Positions 22,601-31,900 of a DNA stretch of 64,000 nucleotides are shown here, in pieces. Origin of the DNA: Sphaerolaimus hirsutus. Its lineage: Eukaryota; Nematoda; Chromadorea; Monhysterida; Sphaerolaimidae. Under the pieces are notes generated by a model, which saw nothing but the letters and a program-made list of their open reading frames with translations, did not search any database and was not told the origin of the DNA. Both the position numbers and the translations under genes were made by a program. The stretch covers positions 28,537,927-28,601,926 of the forward strand of contig OZ038451.1 in the NCBI GenBank assembly GCA_964036195.1, written 5' to 3'. The first letter of the stretch is position 1. Each line of letters begins with the position of its first letter.

Positions 22601-25600
22601 GGAGCACTTCTCGCACGGAACCAGTGGGCACGCCTTCGATTTCAATCTCCAAAATTCCGTCGGACGCGTCGAGGTCCACGTCGATGTTGTCGGAGTCGAA
22701 CGCGTTGGACTCGGATTGGTGGCGCGTTGAGGCTGTGGGAATTGTTGTGGTTCGTGAGCAGGGTTGGCAAAATCTCAGAAAATAATAAAAATAAAATAAA
22801 AATAAAATGGAAAAATGAAGAATAAAATAAAATAAAATGGAAAATTTCAAAATAAAAATAAAAATTGTATAAAAATTCGAATTTTTGTAAAATTGTATAC
22901 AAATTCATATTTTTGTAAAAATTGTATCAAAATTGATATTTTATGTAAAATTTTTTCTGTTGTTTATAGTTCAACCTGTTCATTCGCGGAGCTGGGGCAG
23001 TCCCAAGCCATGTAAAGTGTCAAAATGTCATATGAAATGGAATGGAAAGTGTCAATTTTCATGACAATGTTAAGTAAAGTGCCAATTGTCATGACAAATA
23101 TAAATTAAAGTGGAAACTGTATAGCATATTGTATCCAAACCTTATCTTTTGTATCCAAATCTTGTTGTTTTTGTAACCAAATCTTATGTGAACATTTGGA
23201 TACAAAAACATAACACTTGCAACTAGCTGACAATACCTACTACATACAACTTTTGCAAAGTAATGGAAAAATTTGTCACACGTTTTTCATGTTTCGGTCT
23301 AATTATCACATTTTTCTGACCTTGCATGCAAGATTCTGATTTTTTGTAAAATGTCTGTAAAATTTTTGTAAAATGGTCCATTTTATTATTTTATTATTAT
23401 TTTGGAATAAAATAAAATAAAATGAAACAAGAATAAAATAAAAATAAAATACATTTTTATACAATTTTTATACAATTTGTATACAAATGATTTTTATAAA
23501 ACCAACCCTGTTCGTGAGAATTTGTTATTAATTTTGAGCTCTCTGGAATAGCCCCCCTTGTCATCAATTTTGAGGGGTCTATTCCCGGGGTTAATTTTGA
23601 GAATAAAATCACAATCTTGAAGTGAGAAGTTAAACTTTTTCCTGGCATTCTTCTAACGTTTCACTTATAAATCTACTTTTCTTTTTACTTTTTACTTCTC
23701 ACTTAGGGTTTTATGCATTTTTTATATTGTTCATCTTCAATCCAACAAGTCACTCAAGTTTACCATTTGTCTGTTCGCAAATCTGCCGCAGAACTGGTCC
23801 CGCATCTCGTAAATCTGCCGCGCGACAATAAAAACGGCCCCCGTCGCCGGCGACTATGCGCACGTCATAATCGTCTTTTGGCCGTTCGATTTGATGGAAT
23901 TTGTCCAGTTTCATTTGGTCCACGCTGGGTGTGGGGGGGGCTATGTTTTATGGAATATGAAAGAAGTTATAAGCGTGTGGTTTGGATTGATGCCAACTGT
24001 ACTGGAGCCAGTCCCGCGCCCTGTAAAGTGTGAAGTAGAGTGCCAAATGTCATGCAAAATGTCAATTTACACTAAAACAGATTTTACTAGTGAACTGTTG
24101 ACATTTTACAGGGTGCGGGACCCGGTACCCCAATGACAAGAAAAGTGGCCATTGATAAGTTACTAGGTACGCTCACTCTGTTAACTGTTCTTTTCTGAAG
24201 ATGTTTGCCACGGTCACACTTGGGTATTAACTAATTACCAAACACACAAACCACCCCCAAAACCGACCTCCCCCCACCATACTTATCCTCCCTGCCCCCG
24301 CCACCCGGGGGGTCCCCCTGGGGAACCCCCTGGGGGTCGGGTTTGAACGCCTCCACAGCCAAATTGAGCTGGTAGTCGAACACCAGGCGGTTGTCGTCCA
24401 ACAAGAGACCTTGCGAGCGCAGGTCGCGCAAGTCCAACAGAAGGAAACGAGAATGACCCACGCCTGTGGGGGGGGGGGTTGATTGAGGTTGGTGTAGTTT
24501 GTTTGGTTGGCGGGGGTCGTTTTTTTTTTTGGGGGGGGGGTAACCCCCCAAATGCTCTAACTGTGTATCTATCGTGCGGCATATTTTTTGGCTACTATCC
24601 CCTAGGGTTCAAACGGGATCGACTTTTCGGGGTCGGGTAGTTTTTTATATTTTTCGGGATCCCGTTTGGACCCTACTATCCCCTGTACACAGGGGAGGGG
24701 GGCCCACACCAGCTACACATCTGAAGCTATTTTTAAAACTTTTTGCCCAAATGTGTTCGCTCAAATGTACCACTTTGGCACAAGCACATTAAAAGTATCA
24801 AAAAATAAAGCCAGAAAAATACCTTCATCCAACAAAATATCAGCCTCAGTTGACTCTTCAGTGTTGATTTTCTGCAAACTGCCATTGATCACAGACATAA
24901 CATAATTTCCCCTGATGACATTCTTGGCGCCGCTCACAAGCACCAGAAACACTGACATCCAACCGGTGTGTTCCCTTTTAAAAAGGTATTTTTTGAACGT
25001 GTTGTATTATATTTTGTGTGTGCTTTGGGTTTGAATGTGCAAGTTGCAAGCTACCGTATTTCCTCGAATTACCCCCCGGGGGTTTATTTTTTCAGAGTGA
25101 AAATTTTGAGAGAAAAACGTGAAAAATGCAACATTAACCACCATTTATAAGTTTCTACAGCCTTATATAAGGATGTAGATGGTATAAACGATGTTCTAAC
25201 GTAACACAGTAAGTGTTTTGAACGTCTGTTATGCATTTCCCGGACCACAAATTCATAGTGCCCATTTTGAGGGGGGATGTATTTCGAGGAAATACGGTAT
25301 CTTGCGAAATTTTCACTTGCGTGTGCAAAAGCTGAAATAAATGCGAATTCTGGCGCCAGTCGAAGACCCTGTAAAATGTCAGATGTCATGCAAAATGTGA
25401 AAAGTCATGTAAATGTTATTAAAAATATATAACGTCCAGTAAAAAGTGAAGGGTAAATTGACAGTTCACCGGGAATTTACATGACTTTTGACATTGCATG
25501 ATATTTGACATTTCTCAGGGTTCGCATAGAAAAACCAATAATGATTTTGCACATTCACTTTTGCACACGTTAAACAGAGAACACAAAAAAACCTACCTAG

Positions 25601-25812
25601 TAAACCCATTTGGGTACAATTCAATCTGCCACGTGTAGCTGTGATTAGCGCAGCGAGTCACAAATTTTGGACTGCGCACGCACTCGCCCGGCCTGTACGT
25701 GGTCAGCCTGGACGCCTTGCTCAAGGTCAACGTCCAGGGGTGGGGTTTAATTTGCCCGACACGTTTTTTTTGTCGGGCAGCCCGATTCGTTGTTGTTGTG
25801 AGTGAGATTTTA
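19662..25812 (-). CDS. MATH-BTB-BACK protein with Arg/Asp-rich tail (5' end incomplete)
   Basis: Minus-strand exons that join in phase: about 25812-25597, 24974-24823, 24463-24283, 23924-23764, 22732-22562, 22310-22218, 21873-21622, 20958-20734, 20343-19902, 19749-19662 (TGA). MATH domain: HPWTLTLSKAS, WQIELYPNGFT, WMSVFLVLVSGA, FLLLDLRDL. BTB: DYDVRIVAGDGGRFYCRAA, EVLRFVYLGRADL, AGILNVAEQWELK. BACK-like: LIIQCENHILSTLN. The tail is rich in Arg, Asp and Ser with repeats of RKGSRDGV and RDKRRNSLERD. MATH-BTB proteins (SPOP family) bind substrates through MATH and CUL3 through BTB, for ubiquitination. The RD-rich tail is not in SPOP and resembles RNA-processing proteins. Three introns (22311-22561, 20344-20733, 19750-19901) consist of one MITE family. 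The start codon is not settled. Confidence 0.85.
19750..19901 (-). mobile_element. Introner: MITE forming a complete 152-bp intron
   Basis: On the coding strand the exon ends AACAG and the intron starts GTGGCAGTCCC; it ends GGGACTGCCCCAG before GTATAG. CAGGT occurs at both borders (plus-strand ACCTG at 19748-19752 and 19900-19904), a perfect 5-bp duplication around the element 19753-19899. The first copy supplies the GT donor and the second the AG acceptor. Removing it joins AG to G and keeps the RD-rich frame (R-Y-R-N-R-D-K). Confidence 0.85.
20344..20733 (-). mobile_element. Introner: MITE forming a complete 390-bp intron
   Basis: Coding-strand donor CCCCAG|GTGGCAGTCCC, acceptor GGACTGCCCCCAG|ATCGG; phase 1 on both sides gives S-P-D-R-N-K. 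The target copies are CAGGT and CAGAT (plus 20732-20736 and 20342-20346). The interior is expanded by four or five tandem units of about 55-60 bp with the word ACATGGCAATTGACAAG. Confidence 0.85.
21072..21231. mobile_element. GGCAGTCCC MITE copy within an intron
   Basis: GGCAGTCCCAGACTGTAAAATG at the left; TTTTACAGGGGCTGGCAGAGGC at the right; TGTAAAATGTC/GACATTTTACA interior. It lies inside the intron 20959-21621, flanked by GGCGCC-rich decayed hAT sequence, and does not mark the splice sites. Confidence 0.6.
21917..22004. mobile_element. Short hAT, GGCGCC family (88 bp)
   Basis: Ends TAGTGATGGAA and TTCCATCACTA around GGCGCCATGGCGC words. The flanking octamers AGTGACAA and GTTGACAA agree at six of eight positions, so the duplication is decayed. 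It sits in the intron between 21874 and 22217. Confidence 0.75.
22311..22561 (-). mobile_element. Probable third introner (251-bp intron)
   Basis: The element spans 22325-22560 with ends GGCACTCCCAGACCCTGTAA and its inverse. The coding-strand donor is CAATCCG|GTGCCACTCCC, the same position relative to the element as in the other two introners. The best in-frame acceptor is TGGTAAAG|ATGATG, just past the element (22311). Flanks ACCGG and ACCAG resemble a mutated ACCNG duplication. An alternative acceptor at 22329 also keeps frame. Confidence 0.6.
22759..23510. mobile_element. Non-autonomous hAT, AAAATAAAAT arrays
   Basis: Ends CAGGGTTGGCAAAAT and TATAAAACCAACCCTG; perfect duplication TTCGTGAG (22751-22758, 23511-23518). 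AATAAAATAAAAT arrays lie at both ends. The core includes a GGCAGTCCCAAGCC MITE end near 22993 and TTGGATACAAAA words. The second copy, inverted, is at 39147-40165. It inserted about 20 bp upstream of a MATH-BTB splice acceptor. Confidence 0.92.
23511..23763. other. Intronic DNA, no feature recognised
   Basis: Part of the MATH-BTB intron 22733-23763. Short mirrored words (AAGTGAGAAGT, ACTTCTCACTT) near 23620-23705 hint at a decayed MITE. Confidence 0.35.
24007..24125. mobile_element. GGCAGTCCC-family MITE, short copy
   Basis: GCCAGTCCCGCGCCCTGTAA at the left; TTTTACAGGGTGCGGGACCC at the right; about 119 bp. It lies in the MATH-BTB intron 23925-24282 but does not coincide with its splice sites. 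Confidence 0.65.
24603..24675. mobile_element. Minimal hAT, GGGATC family (73 bp)
   Basis: Ends TAGGGTTCAAACGGGAT and ATCCCGTTTGGACCCTA with the perfect duplication CTATCCCC (24595-24602, 24676-24683). Little more than two termini remain, yet the duplication shows that it transposed. Confidence 0.9.
25054..25297. mobile_element. MITE, CCGTATTTCCTCGAA family
   Basis: TA-flanked ends CCGTATTTCCTCGAATTACC and GGTATTTCGAGG-type inverse GAGGAAATACGG. It lies in the MATH-BTB intron 24975-25596. Confidence 0.75.
25354..25526. mobile_element. GGCAGTCCC-family MITE, diverged copy
   Basis: GCGCCAGTCGAAGACCCTGT at the left and ACATTTCTCAGGGTTCGCA at the right, with TGTCATGCAAAATG/ATTGCATGATATTTGAC interior. 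Intronic, more diverged than the other copies. Confidence 0.5.
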
Positions 25813-26329
25813 CTAGTTATGTGCGGGTCTATTTGAAGTGGTTTTGATTGATTTCTGTTTGTATGTGCCAATTAAAAGTGGATAAGTAAAAAAAAACATT
25901 TGTAGCGAATAAACTCAAATTAAAATTTAAATATTTAAAAATTGATTTAAATATAAAAAGTAAAGTGTGCTTTTAATTGCTCACTTATAGATTTACTTTT
26001 CTTTTAACTTTTCACTTCAAAATTGGTTTTCCACTCGTTGACTTGCGGAATTCATCATTCACTGATGAGTGGGAAAGATGGCAAGTGGAAAGTGACAAAA
26101 ATGTCATAAGTGGTCAGGAAAGTGATAATTTACAACTTTTCTTCTGACTCATCCACTTGCGGAAATGGCCCCAGGGTGAAATCCCTTATTCTGTGCAGTG
26201 TCACAAAAATTCCAAACAAACCCTTGTTGTTTGTAAAAGTGTAACATAGTAAATACTTAACAAATTTGTCCCTCATTTTACATTTTAAGTGATATTTTAT
26301 ATCATATTTGAATCAACACAATGAATCGC

Positions 26330-26409
26330 TGTTTGACAGAAACGTGATGGGCAAAATAAATCTCGCACCAGGTGTAGCCGAATTGTAGAAAAGTGCCCGC
26401 CGCACTCAT
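26330..26409 (-). CDS. Candidate first exon of the MATH-BTB gene
   Basis: A short minus-strand frame with ATG at 26409 reads MSAAGTFLQFGYTWCEIYFA and onward to about 26330. Its TWCEIYFAHH resembles the conserved Trp-Cys stretch just before the MATH core in SPOP proteins. I could not fix its donor or its junction with the exon ending at 25597, so the link is an inference. Confidence 0.3.
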
Positions 26410-27239
26410 GGCCACAGCGAAACTTAGAATGGAATCATAAGTTTTGAATACTTCTTAACTTTATCTTCTTGGATCAGAAAAAAGTTCAACTTTTAGTTTG
26501 AAGGTTACTGTCTTCCTTTACAGGATAAGCAACCACAAAAATGGTAGAGAAATAATGCATATGTCGCATTTACTTGCAAGGCACCTTTTGCATGCCCATC
26601 AAACATTGCATTGCACAGCGCCAGCGTTCGAAATTGCGCCATTTTTTACAATGTGCGGTTCAACATTTCTTTGACGCAACACTGTTTTGTGGGATCGGGT
26701 CACGTATGGTGACTTGTCCCAGTGGACAACTTACACAAGCGATTTGACCCATGTCCAAGTCCGAGCGATGTTTCCCTAATATTTTGCTCAAAATCGCTAA
26801 AATATGCTCTATTTTTCTAATTCTGATCTTCATAATCGCTATTTTTGCATATATATATGGTTATATACCTATTTTTACCCTATTTTGTTTATATTTATAG
26901 CAATGTCAAAGAATTTGGCAAGTTCCCAAGTCATCAAACGGGGACTTTTCCGATTTGTGCAGTTTAGGTGAACAACTCGTTCACTGTACTCTAATATTGA
27001 TACGCGTACTGCCCAGATTTTACATTTGCACAGACCTACCACAGCAAAAAATGGATGTGTATCGTGAATTTTCGTGAAGTGGCTTTACGTAGATAATCAG
27101 TGTCAGCGTGAGACCACTTCACAGTGTTTCCAGACGCTTCACGACACTTCAGGAAACGTGCAAGGTATACCGCGACAGTTGGTGCAAATGCGCTTTTTAT
27201 CACCAATTTTATCTATCGTGATGACAGGTGATGTAAATA
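26410..27239. other. Intergenic, no gene seen
   Basis: AT-rich DNA. A patch at 27050-27175 has GTGAAGTG/CACTTCAC and CAGACGCTTCACGACACTT words that return near 27735-27830, suggesting a decayed element interrupted by the MITE at 27240-27720. Confidence 0.35.
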
Positions 27240-27720
27240 CCGTATTACCTCGAAATACCCCCATGGGGGTTTATTATTTCGCCAGCAAAATTTGAGAGGG
27301 GTTAATTCGAGGGGGGGGGGGTTTATTCAAGGGGGCTTTATTATTTCGTCAGAAATTTTCGTTAGGATCGTAGTAAATAGTGGGCATTTGCGTACCCAAA
27401 ATAGGTAATAAATGCGTCCAAACAGGATATATTTGGACATAAAGACGTAGATAGCTACACAAACTGGTCTATGTGTAGCTGCAATGCAAATTAACAGTAA
27501 TATACATCATGTACATTGCGTACATGACGTATTTATTATGTACATAACGTACATCATTCCGAAGGGGGGGGTATTTCGAGGGGGGATTCATTATTTCCCC
27601 AGCCCATTTTGAGGGGGGGGGGTTATTCGAGGGGGGTTCATTATTTCCCCAGCCCATTTTGAGTGGGGGGGGGTTATTCGAGGGGGGGTATTCAAGGGGG
27701 GATAATTCGAGGTAATACGG
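27240..27720. mobile_element. MITE, CCGTATTACCTCGAAATACCCCC family
   Basis: CCGTATTACCTCGAAATACC at 27240 and GGTAATACGG at 27720, TA on both sides. Subterminal units GGGGGGTTATTCGAGG and GGGGGTTTATT are repeated. The core (GTAGCTGCAATGCAAATTAA) is shared with 43332-43764 and with the right arm of the copy at 61689-64000. Confidence 0.8.
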
Positions 27721-28317
27721 TAGGTAAAATATTTAGAAGACACTTCGACACCTCGAACTTCGTGAAGCGTGTGGAAGTGTCTTCACAGAGGCAAACGCTT
27801 CAAGCCCGCTTCCACACTCTTCACAATCTTATTTTTTGGCGCGAACGCTATTTCCATGGCGTTCACTCCATTCCTAGCCGTCGGTATGCGCGTTGCCGCG
27901 TGAAGCGCCCACCGGTCGCTAGGCAGCGCTCGCATCAATTCGACGTTTACCTATATCCTGATGCATGCGCTCTTTGAGAGCATGTGATAGTGAAAGAGAA
28001 GGGCCGGTTTTGGGTGATATATAGGGGCTTTTGGCGGGAAAATATGGGTGGAGAAATATGATAAATTTGCCCGACATTTTGGCGCGTTTTTGGGCGGCCC
28101 GGGTCTTGGGGAATGTTAAATAAAATGATTTTTTACTGAATAGTGTACTGTATGCGATATTGTGCCTATACTCGTACCGGTTTGCACCGTGAACTGTTTT
28201 CATTGAAAATAGGAATCATTCAAAATACGTTTACTTATCATTTGGAAACATATTTTATCACTCCTGAATGCGATTGATATATTTTCACCCCTGACCAAGA
28301 AAGTGCAAAAAATTAAA
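27721..28317. other. Intergenic, no gene seen
   Basis: GC-richer at 27830-27960 (GGCGCGAACGC, GCGTTGCCGCGTGAAGCG), possibly the outer arm of the element noted near 27050. No exon is supported. Confidence 0.35.
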
Positions 28318-28390
28318 CTCCCAATGTGGGGCTCGAACCCACGACCCTTGGATTAAGAGTCCAATGCTCTACCGACTGAGCTAACCGGGA
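28318..28390 (-). tRNA. tRNA-Lys (CTT)
   Basis: A complete cloverleaf on the minus strand: acceptor TCCCGGT/ATTGGGA (two G-U pairs), D stem GCTC/GAGC, anticodon stem TTGGA/TCCAA with loop CTCTTAA (anticodon CTT), T stem GTGGG/CCCAC with TTCGAGC. The Pol III A and B boxes are intact. TTTAATTTTTTG follows downstream and can terminate Pol III. Near-identical copies are at 38632 and 40272. Confidence 0.93.
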
Positions 28391-28686
28391 GACAAACATC
28401 AGTGCAGAAACATGACTTATCACGTTGTCCCTATTGGCTCCACATACATCAGTTGACAACGACAGCAAATTGACAACCATTGATATACCGTATTACCTCA
28501 AAATACCCCCAGGGGGTTTATTATTTCGCCAGCAAAATTTTTTGGGGGGGGGGTATTTCGAGGGGGTTTATTCGAGGGGGTTTATTCGAGTGGGGGTCTT
28601 TTATTTCGCCAGAAATTTTTGGAAATTCCCCGTACTCAGACGTATAAAACCCAAACAATTACATATAGTACATGTATATACACACT

Positions 28687-28841
28687 TGTTGTTGTGAAGT
28701 GCACGTCTATTTGACTTCTGTTGTTATTGCTATTTAATTGTGTAACGCCGCACATCGTGAGCTTGGAATGAACAACGAAACAATTATAAAACCCTCGCCA
28801 ACGCACTGCCATGCTTATAATGAAATAATTAGCATCCAACA
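28687..28841 (+). repeat. 5' LTR of the Gypsy element
   Basis: 155 bp, TGTTG...CAACA, with TATAAAA at 28785-28791 as a likely TATA box. It appears identical to the 3' LTR over the stretch I compared by eye. Confidence 0.93.
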
Positions 28842-28860
28842 GTGGTGGACGACCTGGGGA
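28842..28860 (+). promoter_or_regulatory. Candidate primer binding site
   Basis: TGGTGGACGACCTGGGG starts one base after the 5' LTR, where the complement of a tRNA 3' CCA end is expected. I cannot match it to a specific tRNA. Confidence 0.5.
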
Positions 28861-28902
28861 TTAGCTTCTGCCAAGTTGCTGCCCAGGCTGGTGAGGTAAA
28901 GT

Positions 28903-31900
28903 ATGTCACAGACAAGTTCGGATAGGGATGTCGTGCAGCGTCATACACGCTCGCACCCGGTGAATCCGATTTCACACTTCCATCCTGATTCCGCCGCTGA
29001 AAGACAGTTCCAAGCATCAGCTTTGAGAGAAGCCGTTCGCAGACCGGATGTTTCACGCTCAGAAACTCCTCAGTCCATAAACTGGAGACCAGCTCCCGTC
29101 GTTTTGTCAAATGTTTTGTCGCCCGAGAATGTCATGCCTGTAGTTTCACATTCGTTGCCTTTGCCGCAGTTCACCCTTCCGCCAGTGAGGGTTGACCAAT
29201 CAGGTGTAGTTGTCACACCCTTGTTTGAAACTCCACCACCGCAGTTTATGGTCGCGAGTAATAGGTTAGATATGTTCAAGTCCAAAAATGTGCCCATGGA
29301 AGTTCAATATACCGCATTTTTTCCAAATGTTAGTGTTTTAGTGCCTCATCCAAGGATTCCCTTTCTCGTCGACACCTCGCAGTTCCCGTGCGGTAAGTAT
29401 TTACAGGAGGTAGATTTTCTGGACCATTTTTCGGGAAATCATTTTGTTATGGAGCGGCCGCTCATTTCTTCACCAGACGATACTCCCAAGGCAGACATTT
29501 TGTCTAGTTCTTCTGCCCAGCAGATCGTGTCCCATTTTGACGCCAGAATTTCCAGGATGGAAACCCTTTTTGAAAAGGCCATTAGTGAGTTTCAAAATTT
29601 GAAAGTGAATGATGTGTCAAGTGTTGAGGCGGTGGTGAGAGAGTGTGAGCAATTCAACGAGAAGGATGATAACGTGATAGTTGACACCGCTGCCGCAGAA
29701 CCTGCTACTGGACCTGCCATTGAACCTGTCAGACCAACTTTGCCTTTACCATGTGAGGAACCTAATTCAGATCCATGGTTTTTGAATGGTTTTTCGAAAG
29801 CTCCTCAGGCCATGTTGAAATCTACTGACTTAGATTTATTGCATCAATGGATGTTAATCAAATCCCATTTATTGGATAAAGTTCCGCTATATAAAGGAAA
29901 AAGCGATACCATTAAATTTTCGGAGTGGCAGAGACATGCCCTGTCTACAGCGAATTCGATATCGAACCAGCAGTTATTGAACCATTTCTGGCGTGACATT
30001 TTTTCCACAAAATTGGGGGGGGAAGCATATCGAGTTTTCACGACGTTGTTCCAACCGGAAAACATGCCAGACCCTAGGGATATTTTGGCTGCGTTATCGG
30101 ATGTTTTCAAGGATAAATCACAAGTGTATACCATGCTTGAGTGGGACAATGCCGCCATGGGCCGCACTGAGTCTCTCACGGAATTTTACATCCGACTTCT
30201 TTCAAAAGTTCCGGCCGAAATGAAAACCAGTGTCTTGAATTCACGCGACTGTATCGAGCGTTTGGTGGCGGCCAAATTCTGGTCGAGGTATGACGCCATG
30301 CGCTTTGATCGTTTCGTGATGGCAAATTTCCGTAAACAATTTGCCCATAAAACGATGCCAATGGCGAAAATTGTTCGTGTAGTCGAGGAGTATTTTATGG
30401 AGTTCGTCCGGCCAGTGGTTCAAGTGACACCCAAGACAAATACACCCCCCACACGTTCTACCTTCAGGCAGATGTTTCAGGGCCAAAATTCAAATGATCC
30501 CTGGTGTCCCCGGCCTGGACATTTTGGGCATCGCAAGAGTCAGTGTAGAGCAGACAAAATCCCACCTCAAATGCCCCCCACGCCCCAGAACAGCGGGGTG
30601 CCCGCCAGTAACAAATCAGAGGGCTTTGGTCAAGTTAGGCGGTTTGGCCCACAACAAACCCATGATAATTCAATGCCGAAAATTACCGCAAAGGCCGCGA
30701 AAGTTGATTACCAGGGGGAAAGTGAAATGTCTGATGATACACCCGAAAATGATGATGTTTCTGCAACGATTGACATTTCTGAAAGTGATCCATGTGCCAC
30801 ATATATTAATGAGTTCCAACATCGAGTGTCAGAGTTGTACAATTCTGATCCTGGTTCGTTCACGAAGTGGTCATCAAATTTTATCCATGCATTGCCTGTT
30901 CTTTCACAGAATTGTGCGATTCAAGAGTCGGGCAGTTTTTCACCAGCGTTTTCTGCAATGCAACCAGTGGTGAGGGAGAATGATTTGAATGTTGATGATT
31001 CACCTGAAGTGAACGATTTTCCTGAAACTTTCTCTACTGATAATTGCAAACTTTTGACGTTGTCTGGAACTTTGTGCCAGAGTCATTCATTGCATGAATA
31101 TGGTGTCATTCGAGTTGACAATGGAATTTGTGCCAATTCTTCAGTAGGTGATGATCAACATTTGTGTATTAAGATCAAGCCAACAAATGGACCCTTGGTT
31201 TATGCAAATGTAACAATCGATGACATTCCATGCCGCGTACTTTTAGATAGTGGTTGTACCCGATCTTTACTTCCGTTAAAGTTACTTCAGCAGATTTCTG
31301 AGAGAACAGGGGTAGATTACGATGCGAAAATGACTCAATCTAAAATACAGTTAGACACTGTGAATGGACCCACAGCGAATGGCGAACTTTCTGAAATCAA
31401 GCTTTTAGTGGCACATGTTTCTCCCATTGACAAAATCCGCAGAAAAGTCTTGACTACTTTCCTCGTCAATCGGAGCCCCGGAGCTTTGACAGAAATACTC
31501 TTTGGCACAGATGTCATGCCATTTTTAAAAATGACGTGGCTTATCCCGTTGACTCTCGATCGTGGGTGTGATGCTGTTTTACCGGCTGAGCCACCTGGCT
31601 TGGCTGACAAAATTATGCATAATGAAAAACAATTTATTTCAATTTATTCCCAGATATTGAACGCTTCAAAATCAATTTTTGTCCCAGCTCATGGTATGGT
31701 TGCACATGCCATGGCAGTACCTTTGAGACCAAAATCCATTCCTCTCGAAATTTGGCAGGATAGTTTTTTATTGTTTTCAAACACAGACCTAGAGTATAGT
31801 GGCTTGTCAATGTACAACACAACTGTGGCCATCAAGAATTGCCAGAAGTTCTCATTACATTTTTTCAATTCCAACCCGTATCCAGTGCAAATTGCAATCG

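Noticed and set aside
28318..28390. tRNA-Lys copies as heads of a SINE
   Set aside because: All three keep full cloverleaf, both promoter boxes and a T-run terminator directly after the gene; no shared body follows beyond about 20 bp on the 3' side.
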